From NCBI GenBank assembly GCA_013141065.1, contig JABFRR010000008.1:581773-645772 (forward strand): a stretch of 64,000 nucleotides of DNA. Direction: 5' to 3'. The notes under the pieces are model-generated. The model ran no database searches and was not told where the DNA came from. It worked only from the letters and a program-made list of their open reading frames with translations. The stretch comes from Bacteriovoracaceae bacterium. Lineage in GTDB: Bacteria > Bdellovibrionota > Bacteriovoracia > Bacteriovoracales > Bacteriovoracaceae. Position 1 is the first letter of the stretch. The number at the start of each line of letters is the position of its first letter. Positions 36,355-45,208 of the stretch are shown here, in pieces. The translations under genes and the position numbers were made by a program.

Positions 36355-36799
36355 ACTCGATATCACCCTTCGGGGCTTTGACAATGACTGTGTCACCTTC
36401 TTCTTTGCCAATAAGAGCTTTGCCTAAAGGACTGCTGTATGAAATTTTATGGTCTTTAAACTCTGATTCATCTTCACCAACAATTTTGAAAGTGACATGC
36501 ATATTTTTAGCAACATCAAAAACGTGAACAGTGGCACCGAAAACAATTTTTTTACTTCGTATTTTACTCACTTCTACCACACGAGAGCGTGCCAAAATAC
36601 CTTGGAGTTGGGCAATTCTGCCTTCGACTATTCCTTGCTTTTCTTTAGCAGCGTGATACTCAGCATTCTCTTTTAGATCACCAAGTTCTCTGGCTTCTGA
36701 AATTGAAATTTTCAATTCTTCTCGCTCGATTTTAACTAGGTGGTTAAGCTCTGCTTCGAGCTTAGTTTTTCCGGCAAGAGTTATTGGCAATTCATCCAT
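36323..36799 (-). CDS. greA: Transcription elongation factor GreA
   Basis: 158 residues from the ATG at 36799 ([21 protein letters not shown]), the canonical GreA beginning. AGGA lies upstream; the frame is open to 36835, but that start is off-family. The N-terminal coiled-coil tip has the acidic pair in [20 protein letters not shown] that reaches the RNA polymerase active site. The C-terminal globular domain ends [29 protein letters not shown]. It rescues backtracked polymerase by stimulating transcript cleavage. It lies between the zinc-ribbon gene (10 bp upstream) and recG (overlap of ~32 bp), an apparent operon. Confidence 0.96.
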   Translation of the reverse strand: [158 protein letters not shown]

Positions 36800-36809
36800 T
36801 TGAAAGATC

Positions 36810-37100
36810 CTATTTTTTAAAAAGTGAAGCAGCAAGGTTTTCTAAATCTTCTTTCGCAGCTGTTTTGTTGGAACCATCTGAAAGGTTAAAGTAATCGCAA
36901 AAATTAGCTTTTTCTTTGTCGACAATTCTCTCTGCATTTGACTCTCGGCATTCGTTATAAACCTTCGTGTCATAAAAAGAACACATCCTACAACAATGAA
37001 GACTTGTTGAGCAATAGGGACATTCTTCTGTTCTGAGTATCTTAAAAGCTCCCAAGAGTGGAATCAGCTTTTGGCAGTGATAGCAAGTAATGTTATTCAT
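36810..37100 (-). CDS. Small Cys-rich zinc-ribbon protein
   Basis: 96 residues with nine cysteines. CYHC (6, 9) and CPYC (27, 30) look like one zinc ribbon. The segment CCRMCSFYDTKVYNECRES (36-54), followed by AERIVDKEKANFCDYF (56-71), resembles a second Cys cluster of a widespread small family (C..C..y.....eC.e..ae.v.dke.aNFCdyF). No signal peptide, so it acts in the cytoplasm. It precedes greA by 10 bp, so a role linked to transcription or nucleic acids is possible, but unproven. Confidence 0.75.
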   Translation of the reverse strand: MNNITCYHCQKLIPLLGAFKILRTEECPYCSTSLHCCRMCSFYDTKVYNECRESNAERIVDKEKANFCDYFNLSDGSNKTAAKEDLENLAASLFKK

Positions 37101-37112
37101 TAAATTAGTCCT

Positions 37113-37661
37113 TTAGAAAGTCCATTGCTGTGCAAGGCCAATTTTACTTGTGGAAAAATTAAATTGCCCCTGTGTCTCGTCCGGGTTGAAAAAAATTTTC
37201 GGTAGATTTCTTTTATTATATTCGTCTATAGCTTTCGTTAAATTCGATTCATTGCTTACTTCTAGAGTTCTAGCAATGAGAAAATTAACAAGAATAGTAG
37301 CACTTCCTGAAATGAGGAAAATACGTCTATCTTCGGGGTCGGATGTAAAAAATCCATAGAGTAAAAGTCCAGTACCAGCTGTACCCACAATTGCAGTGGG
37401 CCACATAACACGAGAGTTTTTTTGATAAGTGTCTAAGTGCATTTTAGCAACTGGATCCTTTTCCAGGTGATATCTCAGACCTTCACCTTTATCAGAAGAA
37501 TTTGAATCAATTAAAACTTCTTGGTAATTAATAATAGCCACTCGACTGCAAGTTTCTATTGCAGAGACAGGAAAAGAAGCTAAAAAAATCAGTGTGAAGA
37601 AAAAAAAGCGCAATTTCACCTCAAAAGTTATTTTTCTGATTATAATATAGGGACTTCTCAT
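37113..37661 (-). CDS. Hypothetical membrane protein
   Basis: Up to 182 residues. There is an N-terminal signal or anchor (KLRFFFFTLIFLASFPVSA) and two adjacent membrane helices in the middle (TAIVGTAGTGLLLYGFF and IFLISGSATILVNFLIA). The start is uncertain: ATG 37661 adds 14 residues before the signal, while GTG 37619 begins right at it, and neither has a strong ribosome site. It is read towards the zinc-ribbon gene and divergent from the UbiB-like gene. I do not recognise a family. Confidence 0.55.
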   Translation of the reverse strand: MRSPYIIIRKITFEVKLRFFFFTLIFLASFPVSAIETCSRVAIINYQEVLIDSNSSDKGEGLRYHLEKDPVAKMHLDTYQKNSRVMWPTAIVGTAGTGLLLYGFFTSDPEDRRIFLISGSATILVNFLIARTLEVSNESNLTKAIDEYNKRNLPKIFFNPDETQGQFNFSTSKIGLAQQWTF

Positions 37662-37676
37662 TCAAAAGGTTTTTTC

Positions 37677-39392
37677 ATGGATTTGATTAAAGCTGGTATC
37701 GGACTATCAAAAACGATCAGAAATGTTGGTCGACTGCAAGAAATTGTTATGGTTTTCGCACGTCATGGTTTTGACGAGTTTATTACAAAAAATACTACAA
37801 ATAAGATACCTAACTTTGTCCTTCCTAAATCAAAAAAACGAATTAGAGACGAGCTCGCAAATAAATCTGAAAAAGATTGGAACCAAGTGTTGGGCTTTCG
37901 TCTAAGAAAGTGCTTTGAAGAACTAGGTCCTGCTTTTATCAAATTTGGTCAATTATTGAGCTCGCGCGATGATTTATTTCACGTTTCTTTTCTCGATGAA
38001 ATGAGAATGCTTAGAGATAAAGTGAAGCCAGTTGGTTTTGAAGAAGTGAGATCTCACATTGAAGCAAGCATCGGTGGAACAGTAGAAAATGTTTTTAGCT
38101 CATTTCAAAAAGAGGCTATTGGCACAGCGTCTATAGGCGTTGTTTTTCGGGCAACTTTAAAAAATGGCTTACCTGTGGTGGTTAAAGTTCGACGCCCTGG
38201 AATCGAAAAAGAAATCGAAACTGATTTTTCAATTCTAATGTTCCTTTCTATGCAGGCTGAAAGGGTAAGTAAAGAGCTCAAGTATTTAGGAATTTCTCGA
38301 GTCGTGAACGATTTTTCACTGACACTTCACAGGGAATTAAATTTTCATGTTGAAGCCTTGAACTGTGAACGTTTGCAGCGAAATATCGAAAAACATGATG
38401 ATCAAAAACTTTATTACATCCCAAAGGTTTATAAAGAATATTCTTCTGACAGCGTCTTGGTTATGGAGGAACTCATCGGGATACCGTTTAGTAGAAATAG
38501 TGAAATTCAATCTAAAAGAGATGAAATTATTCCAAAGATGGAATATGGAGTGAGATTATTTTTAAAAACATTTTTAAAGGACGGTTTTTTTCATGCAGAT
38601 TTGCACGGAGGAAATTTCTTTTATCTCAATGATGGAAAAATTGGACTCATTGATTTTGGATTAATGGGGAGTTTGAGCAAGAGTGGGCGCCATCATTTTA
38701 TTGCTATTATTTATGCCATTTTATCTTACAATTATGAAAACTTAGTTTATGAATTTTTAGATGTTGCAGAATACGACACTATCCCCGATACAGATTCACT
38801 CATTAGAGATGTTCGAGAAGCCCTCAGCCCATTTGTGGGCTTAACAGTTAAGCAAACGAATTTCTCGGATTTACTCTCTGTCATTTTAACAACATTGAAA
38901 AAGCATCAAATTTACCTGCCAAGAGAATGGTACATAATTTTCAGGGCCTTAATTACTCTTGATGGTGTTGGTAAACAACTAGGAATCGATCTCAACATAT
39001 TTGGAATTCTAGAAGGTGATATTGAAGAAATCATTGAAAGCACTTTTAGTAAAGATGAGCTTCTAGAGGAAACTGCTTGGGCGGCAAGGGACTTAACTTC
39101 AACATTAAGACTTCTTCCTCGCCATATTAAATGGTTCCTAAGAGACTTCGCCAAAAAAGGTTATGCAGTTGAAGTGAGGAATACTGGTTATGAAAAAGAG
39201 TTTCGCTCAGCAACTGGCGCAATTATATTTCTGGGTTATTCACTGCTGTCTTCTGTTTTTCTTTATTCTGGAATCATGATCTTTAATAACAGAGAAATTA
39301 GCCACTGGGCTCAAATACCCACTGGTAGTTGGATCTTGTGGAGTCTTGGGACTTTGCTATTTTCAAGAGGACTCGGCTACGTCAGGCGCTAA
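37677..39392 (+). CDS. UbiB/ABC1-family atypical kinase
   Basis: 571 residues. UbiB-family landmarks are the KxGQ helix (AFIKFGQLLSSRDD, ~85-98), an Ala-rich nucleotide-loop region EAIGTASIGVVFRATL, the VVVKVRRPGIEKEI lysine (~168), the catalytic HADLHGGNFFY (~306) and the metal-binding LIDFGLMG (~326). Two C-terminal membrane helices (AIIFLGYSLLSSVFLYSGIMI, WILWSLGTLLFS) anchor it, as in ADCK/UbiB proteins. The family supports ubiquinone or other isoprenoid-lipid metabolism by ATPase rather than protein-kinase activity. No ubi genes are adjacent. It is a single gene. Confidence 0.9.
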   Translation: MDLIKAGIGLSKTIRNVGRLQEIVMVFARHGFDEFITKNTTNKIPNFVLPKSKKRIRDELANKSEKDWNQVLGFRLRKCFEELGPAFIKFGQLLSSRDDLFHVSFLDEMRMLRDKVKPVGFEEVRSHIEASIGGTVENVFSSFQKEAIGTASIGVVFRATLKNGLPVVVKVRRPGIEKEIETDFSILMFLSMQAERVSKELKYLGISRVVNDFSLTLHRELNFHVEALNCERLQRNIEKHDDQKLYYIPKVYKEYSSDSVLVMEELIGIPFSRNSEIQSKRDEIIPKMEYGVRLFLKTFLKDGFFHADLHGGNFFYLNDGKIGLIDFGLMGSLSKSGRHHFIAIIYAILSYNYENLVYEFLDVAEYDTIPDTDSLIRDVREALSPFVGLTVKQTNFSDLLSVILTTLKKHQIYLPREWYIIFRALITLDGVGKQLGIDLNIFGILEGDIEEIIESTFSKDELLEETAWAARDLTSTLRLLPRHIKWFLRDFAKKGYAVEVRNTGYEKEFRSATGAIIFLGYSLLSSVFLYSGIMIFNNREISHWAQIPTGSWILWSLGTLLFSRGLGYVRR

Positions 39393-39554
39393 CTTGACCT
39401 TTGAACTGCCAACCAAAAGAGTCAGTCAAAATGTGTGAGTTAGCCTGCCTATTTCATGAGTTTCCGGTATTTAGCTAGGTAAAGAATGTATTTAGTTTAC
39501 CCCAGCGGCGTAATCCCTTAAAATAAATATATTAAACTAGTTGCCGAGGTCCTT

Positions 39555-42500
39555 ATGATTAAAATGATTCTTTTATTCTCACTTTTTATCGGAGCTGCAT
39601 CTGCTAAAGGCAGGTTTACACCTGAAGATAAAAAGAAATTTATGGAAGAAGTTAAATTATCAATTGCAGAACATAAGCTTGAAAATAAAGGACGCGTTGA
39701 TTTACAAATAATTAAGCCAGAACTCAATCTCTCATTAGAAGACTATTTCAAAAGAGAAAAGTTTACTCGCCAAGAAATGATCAACATTAAGCAAAATTAC
39801 GAAAAGTTTTCTAGAGATAGATCAATTGCCCCTGATAAAGCGGAAGAAGAATTTTATAATTTTATTCAAGCCGAGCTCGATAATTTAAGTCAAAGACCTC
39901 TAATCAAAACCGGAAGAGGAGAGATTTGTAATACTTGGGGATGTGAAGAAGGCTTAAGATGTGCTCCAGATCCAAGTCATAGATCACAAGCAGGTAAGAA
40001 AAACCAAGGCGACGCTTGTCGAGAAGACTCTGAATGTTTATCAATGGAATGTGTTGAAGAAAGAGTCGGTTCAAAAAATAAAATTTGTGAAGATGTTTAT
40101 CGTTGTTACCAACCACTACAATTAAGTGAGTCGTGTGATCAAAATCCTGTTTGTGGTGTAGGAAGTTGTCTGGCCGTTAATTTTCAAACAGCTGGAATTG
40201 GAGAGTGTGAAGCACTAGGGAAATCATGCAAAAGTAATTCTGACTGCTGTTCGGATTCTTGCATGGGCAATATTTGTAAACCTAAAAAAATCTGTAAAGA
40301 TTGTCTCGGAAACGGAGCAATGCCACAAAGAGGGCAAGTGTGTTGCGAAGGTTTATATAAAAACTTAAAAGGCGTGTGTATTCCCGCGATCCCTCCTTCT
40401 GTCATACCACAAGTAAAAGTGAGTCCTTCAAAAAATATTTATTACACCCTTATAAACATGATTTTCTCAGAAGCAATTGCAGACAGTGACAATAGTGGAT
40501 CTTCTGGTTCGGGTGAGGCAACTCCTGCGCCTGCACCGGCCCCAGCTCCAGCACCTTCTTCGGCAGCCTCAACAAAAGCCGAGATGAAAAGTGAGATTAT
40601 GGGTAACAAAGATAAATATGAAAACTTTCAAGCAGAGAGAACAGAAGAAACTCAGGTTATTGATCCAAAAACTAAAAAAGCAGAAATGAATTTTTCTAAA
40701 AAATCAAACTTTGAAACTTGTGAAATGAATTTCAAAGAAGACTTTTTTAATGAATTAAAAGTAAAAGGTAAGTTTGATCCTGAAGTGGCAATGCTTGCGT
40801 TTGATTTTGTGAACTCCGGGGACTCTGAACCTGATTATTGGGTCGATGGTGGATCGTCAATTCATAATAGACTTAAAAATGTAGGGACTAAGAGCCGAGC
40901 AAACAGAAAATACTTATTTACTTCAATTACTGAAAATAATCGCCGAATGACTTGTGCTTGTCTGGATGTCAAAGGATACAAAAAAATTGAAGATGAAGCT
41001 AAGAAAAAATTCTTTGAAACTAGTTGTCCAGCAGAATTCGCCAAATATCAGGACCCAAATACTTCATTTGAAAGTTTAGAAGGAGATGCTTCAGGCTTAA
41101 AAGCTAAAAGAATGTTAAAGGTTTGGACTAATTCAATGGTTGGATTTTATACAACACTTTCAACATTGAATCTAAGTAATGCAAGAGATTTGGATAAAGT
41201 TTTATCATGGTCACAAGGCCCAAAGGCGAAGTGGAATGATGCTAAAATTAAAAACTATGATCTTTTTACATTTAATATTAAAAACTCTAACGGCCCGGCT
41301 GCTGGTCTTGGAGCCTTAGTAGGAGCCCTTTTAGCAGCTGGGATTATTGCAGTATTGGGTGGTTTTGCTTCAGCCTCAATTATTTCTACTTGGGCAAGTG
41401 TTGGTATAATTTCCGCTTCAGCAGTTACAGGTGCTGGAGGTCTCTGGATGATCGCTTCTATGAAAGGGGCATGGGTATCACACCGTCCAGAAATTACAGA
41501 TTATAAAGTTCAACCTAGAACTTATAGTTGTGGGAAAAAAGATTCATGTACTGAATACACAAGAACATTAGCACAACCATATAATGATGTTTGCCGAATT
41601 CATGCTTCTTCTAGTGCATGTATTAAAAACTTTGTTGTAGTAAATGAAGGAAATGAACCACGTTATATTATCGATCCATGGATTCCAGTAGGTGTTAATC
41701 GATCGGCTATTTACATGAACCAGCCTCTTTATACATCGAAAATTGAATCAGGATTCCTTGCAGCTAGAGATGAAATGAAAAGAAGAAATCCAGGAGCTAG
41801 CGGTGGTGGCGGTAAGAAAGGTGGAGGTGAGTTCGTAGGTGATGACTACCTTACAGAAGTTTTCATTGAAGCGACAATTTTAGGAAAATATGCACCAGAT
41901 TTTTCACAAGAATCAACTTACCTAATGAATACAGATAAAATTAAATTGATTAAAGATGCAGCTAAGAAATTTGCGATAGAAGAAGGATTTTTGCTTGATA
42001 CTGACACTGAAAACCTAGAGTCCTTTGCAGATTATGCTTATGAGTACCATTTTTTATGGCCTAAAAAATCTCATCCAAATGAAATTAGCTACCCAACTGT
42101 TGGTTTAATTACTTATTTAGAATATATGACGTCGTATGTAGCGGGAGGAAATAGTTCTGATCATGCGAAGAGTGCAATCGCTGCGACTAAGCTTAATTTA
42201 GCTCATACTCAAGATTATGATAACACTCTTAGAATGTATGCTGCTAACGAGGCAGCGACAAATCTTTTGAACCCAACGCAAAAAGCTGCACTTAAAAATG
42301 AGTTAACGAGATCAGGTGAAGAGTTAAATAATGTACTCACTTTAAATGCAATGCTTAATAACAAAGGACTCGATACAGATTTATCTAAATTAGGTGCAGG
42401 ATTTATTGCTGATCAATCTAAATTGGCCGGAGCCAACGCAGTTGCAAATTTCAGTGAAAGCCAAAAGAACTTACTTAAAACAGTAGGTGGTTTAAGAAGT

Positions 42501-43025
42501 ATGAGAAAAGAGCAATTGAAGTCTTTAGATGCTTATAATAAAGCTGTCGCTAATGGTGATAAGGACCGAGTGAAAAAAGTAGCACTTGCTTCTAAAAAAT
42601 TCAGTGATAGATTTGCAACTGCTAATGGTGCAATTGGTTCAGGCTCTCAATTAGGATCACAAGATACTAATGCTAATGACGATCTAGAAGATAAAAATAC
42701 AAATACTGGAAATTTTGGTTTGGCAGGATTTGGAAATGGATACAATAACTCCGGAAGCAATGGTTCTAGTTCGTATGGCTCGTCGATTTCATCTTCGACT
42801 AAATCGACAAGCAGTGACCCAAGCGAAAATGATAAATTAAACTCGAATCGTAGTGACCAAAGCAGAATTGCGGAAGCCATTGAAGCAAGAAATGCAGCAA
42901 TCAATAAGTACCAGTCGAATGATAACCAAACGCTATTTGAGAAAGTAACTAATGCTTACATCAGAAACTATGACAGGATTCTGAATAAGAAAAAAGATAA
43001 GGATATCACTGATCAAAAAGAATAG
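39555..43025 (+). CDS. Giant secreted Cys-rich protein with internal hydrophobic hairpin
   Basis: 1156 residues. Signal peptide MIKMILLFSLFIGAASA. After a helical region, residues ~125-275 hold ~25 cysteines in small knots: CNTWGCEEGLRC, CREDSECLSMEC, CKSNSDCCSDSCMGNIC, CKDCLGNG...VCC. These resemble Dickkopf/colipase-like disulfide modules. An Ala/Pro repeat linker (TPAPAPAPAPAPSS) follows. A 60-residue Gly/Ala-rich hydrophobic stretch (~578-638) can make two membrane helices. The remaining ~500 residues are helical, with Gly/Ser-rich and Asn-rich tails. It could be a surface or injected protein. I know no named family, and it is intact. The downstream acyltransferase-like gene overlaps its end. 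Confidence 0.7.
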   Translation: MIKMILLFSLFIGAASAKGRFTPEDKKKFMEEVKLSIAEHKLENKGRVDLQIIKPELNLSLEDYFKREKFTRQEMINIKQNYEKFSRDRSIAPDKAEEEFYNFIQAELDNLSQRPLIKTGRGEICNTWGCEEGLRCAPDPSHRSQAGKKNQGDACREDSECLSMECVEERVGSKNKICEDVYRCYQPLQLSESCDQNPVCGVGSCLAVNFQTAGIGECEALGKSCKSNSDCCSDSCMGNICKPKKICKDCLGNGAMPQRGQVCCEGLYKNLKGVCIPAIPPSVIPQVKVSPSKNIYYTLINMIFSEAIADSDNSGSSGSGEATPAPAPAPAPAPSSAASTKAEMKSEIMGNKDKYENFQAERTEETQVIDPKTKKAEMNFSKKSNFETCEMNFKEDFFNELKVKGKFDPEVAMLAFDFVNSGDSEPDYWVDGGSSIHNRLKNVGTKSRANRKYLFTSITENNRRMTCACLDVKGYKKIEDEAKKKFFETSCPAEFAKYQDPNTSFESLEGDASGLKAKRMLKVWTNSMVGFYTTLSTLNLSNARDLDKVLSWSQGPKAKWNDAKIKNYDLFTFNIKNSNGPAAGLGALVGALLAAGIIAVLGGFASASIISTWASVGIISASAVTGAGGLWMIASMKGAWVSHRPEITDYKVQPRTYSCGKKDSCTEYTRTLAQPYNDVCRIHASSSACIKNFVVVNEGNEPRYIIDPWIPVGVNRSAIYMNQPLYTSKIESGFLAARDEMKRRNPGASGGGGKKGGGEFVGDDYLTEVFIEATILGKYAPDFSQESTYLMNTDKIKLIKDAAKKFAIEEGFLLDTDTENLESFADYAYEYHFLWPKKSHPNEISYPTVGLITYLEYMTSYVAGGNSSDHAKSAIAATKLNLAHTQDYDNTLRMYAANEAATNLLNPTQKAALKNELTRSGEELNNVLTLNAMLNNKGLDTDLSKLGAGFIADQSKLAGANAVANFSESQKNLLKTVGGLRSMRKEQLKSLDAYNKAVANGDKDRVKKVALASKKFSDRFATANGAIGSGSQLGSQDTNANDDLEDKNTNTGNFGLAGFGNGYNNSGSNGSSSYGSSISSSTKSTSSDPSENDKLNSNRSDQSRIAEAIEARNAAINKYQSNDNQTLFEKVTNAYIRNYDRILNKKKDKDITDQKE

Positions 43026-44127
43026 TAGTGAGGCGGGCGATAGAATTGTTAATTTAGATTTTTTAAGAGGCATTTTTGTCTTGCTCGCACTCGACCAACA
43101 TTTTGCATATTACCTAAACGTTTGGTATATCGATTATTTTCGAGATGCTATTGCACTTGGAACAACCTATGCCCATCTCTTGCCACAAATTGGTAAAAAT
43201 TTATCGACTGGGCCGATTGAATATTGGCTGGCATTAATATTTACCCCTTGGGTAAGTCAGATTTACCTAACGATGTCGGCGTTTAATTTGGCAAAAAAAA
43301 CACAAGATGAATTTCGTCAAAAATTAATAGAAAAACTTAAAATCCTAGGTCTTATATTTCTCTTCTTTATAATGGAAAATTTCATAGTGGCCCCAAATAC
43401 TGGAGAAGCTATTTCATTTTATCCAATTATGCTTTGGATGCTCATTCTTTTTATACTTTCGCTGGCCTATTCATTTGTGGGCATTAGAGGGATCTATGTC
43501 ATAAGTATCCTCGCTCTTTTAAGGTTTATTATTCCCGTTGAATTGCTCTCTGATTTTTTTGAGGAAATCATTAAAACAAGTATTCATCCAGGTTATGAAT
43601 ATGATGCTAGGATTGAATATTTTATTTTATCTGGATGCCTAGGATTTATTATGGGCCATGTTCATTACCATAAACCGAATTTAAAAAATAAAAAAAATAT
43701 TTGCTTCATAGTTGGAGGATTTGCCTTAACTCTTGTTTATGCAGTTTGGGGTGAGCGTTTTGAGGTATTTCGAGACAATGTTTTTTTAACGGAACATGAT
43801 TTGGTTCGTTCTTTTTCGGGAACGGCTTATGTTTTGGGAATTCAGGCAATTGTTATCTCAGTATTTTTATTACTCGAAAAATATAATTTTAAATTAAAAG
43901 TTCCAGTGGTGAATTGGGTTGGTAAAAATTCTTTATTAATCTTTTCAATGCATAGGATTCTGTTTGTTAAACTCATTGCTCCTGTGAGCTTATTAATTCT
44001 CAGCCAGTTTAATTTAACAATACTACCTACATCAGTTCAGCTGTATATTTATATTTCTATTACATTAATGATTTGTTATTTTATTAAAAATACTCCTGTG
44101 AGCGAAATTATTCTTCAGAAGAAATAA
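43009..44127 (+). CDS. Multi-pass membrane acyltransferase-like protein
   Basis: 372 residues if it starts at CTG 43009, which has AAGGA at 42999-43003 and overlaps the previous gene by 17 bp. No ATG, GTG or TTG in this frame lies upstream of the conserved N-terminus. A reading from TTG 43081 would cut off the family motif RIVNLDFLRGIFVLLALDQH, which matches the first helix of heparan-N-acetyltransferase/DUF1624- and OpgC-like membrane acyltransferases (R...D..RG......H). About ten membrane helices follow. A later HRILFVK helix is typical. It may acylate a surface glycan or lipid. It is followed after 13 bp by the SpeD-like gene. Confidence 0.65.
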   Translation: MIKKNSSEAGDRIVNLDFLRGIFVLLALDQHFAYYLNVWYIDYFRDAIALGTTYAHLLPQIGKNLSTGPIEYWLALIFTPWVSQIYLTMSAFNLAKKTQDEFRQKLIEKLKILGLIFLFFIMENFIVAPNTGEAISFYPIMLWMLILFILSLAYSFVGIRGIYVISILALLRFIIPVELLSDFFEEIIKTSIHPGYEYDARIEYFILSGCLGFIMGHVHYHKPNLKNKKNICFIVGGFALTLVYAVWGERFEVFRDNVFLTEHDLVRSFSGTAYVLGIQAIVISVFLLLEKYNFKLKVPVVNWVGKNSLLIFSMHRILFVKLIAPVSLLILSQFNLTILPTSVQLYIYISITLMICYFIKNTPVSEIILQKK

Positions 44128-44140
44128 ATAGGATTTGAAA

Positions 44141-45208
44141 ATGGACACGAGGTCCCAACATTTACTTTTTGATGCTGTTTGTGAACATGACCTCACCGAT
44201 CGTGATATACAATTAATAAAAGATATCATTGAAAGAGACCTGACAGTTGTTAATAAAATAGAGCACAAATTTACGCCACATGGTGAAACGATCGTTTTTA
44301 TTTTGGCGGAATCACACTTTACCTTACATACTTACCCTGAAAATAAATTTATCACCTTAGATATTTATGTTTGCAATTTAGATGTTAATCTACAAAAAAT
44401 TGTAGATGAAATTTCAAATCAAATTAGTTTCGAAAAAGTTGAGCAAAGAATACTTCCTCGAGGAAAAATTGGTACAAAAACTCGGAATGATAATTTAATT
44501 CTTGTTTATTTTGTTACTGTATTAGTCGCTTGTTGCAGTATGCTTTATGAATTATTGCTTGCCCAGTCATTATCCACGACAATGGGAAACACAGCACTTC
44601 GATATAATACTACAATCGGGCTATATATCGCTGCTATGGGATTTGGAGCTTTGCTTTATAAAAAAATTATTAAAAAATCGATCTTTGAAGAGTTTGTAAA
44701 AATTGAATTAGTTCTGTCTTTGGTTGGCGGTGTCGCACCTATAATGGTCTTGTTGGTAGATTATTTTTTTAATAAGATTGCCGTTGGATCGGGAGTCTCA
44801 TTTTTTTCTCAATGGATTCAAGTTCCATTATTTACTATTAATCATTTTTTCATTGTGATTATTGGTTTTCTTTCAGGGCTGGAGCTGCCTCTTTTAATAG
44901 ATATGGGAAAATTTTTCGATAAAAAAAGGGGAAATTATGTTTTAGCCTATGATTATCTTGGAACATTACTGGGGGCAGTGTTATTCCCCATCTTTTTACT
45001 ACCGAAGTTGCATATTTTTACGATGGGATACTTAGTCTCTGCAATGAATATTCTCGTAGCTCTAATTGTAGTGGTGAAACTAAAAATTAATATCAAAAAA
45101 TATAATTACTTAATTGGAATTATGTTGTTCTTATGGATTTCAGTGATTATTTATTCTACCAATGTTAATCAATATATTGTTAAACAACTATATTTCGGAG
45201 GGCAGTAA
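44141..45208 (+). CDS. S-adenosylmethionine decarboxylase fused to a membrane module
   Basis: 355 residues from the ATG at 44141 (AGGAT ~7 nt upstream; a TTG two codons earlier is less likely). Residues 1-115 are a class 1B AdoMet decarboxylase: AESHFTLHTYPE with the pyruvoyl Ser58 at the Glu-Ser cleavage site, proton-donor His63 and Cys78. The Ser-His-Cys spacing (5 and 20) is the same as in prokaryotic SpeD, so it should self-process and make decarboxylated AdoMet. Residues ~120-350 form about seven membrane helices that resemble the membrane half of the next protein (YELLLAQSLS..., GFLSGLELPLL, YLGTLLGAVLFPIFLLPKL). It lies 1 bp out of overlap with the SpeE-like gene. Confidence 0.85.
   Translation: MDTRSQHLLFDAVCEHDLTDRDIQLIKDIIERDLTVVNKIEHKFTPHGETIVFILAESHFTLHTYPENKFITLDIYVCNLDVNLQKIVDEISNQISFEKVEQRILPRGKIGTKTRNDNLILVYFVTVLVACCSMLYELLLAQSLSTTMGNTALRYNTTIGLYIAAMGFGALLYKKIIKKSIFEEFVKIELVLSLVGGVAPIMVLLVDYFFNKIAVGSGVSFFSQWIQVPLFTINHFFIVIIGFLSGLELPLLIDMGKFFDKKRGNYVLAYDYLGTLLGAVLFPIFLLPKLHIFTMGYLVSAMNILVALIVVVKLKINIKKYNYLIGIMLFLWISVIIYSTNVNQYIVKQLYFGGQ

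Noticed and set aside
39393..39554. A tRNA or small RNA in the gap before the giant Cys-rich gene
   Set aside because: No cloverleaf, no terminator-like stem and no conserved block could be found.
40520..40580. Ala/Pro-rich tandem codons in the giant secreted protein as a DNA tandem repeat of interest
   Set aside because: It is a short flexible protein linker with few repeats; nothing suggests phase variation.
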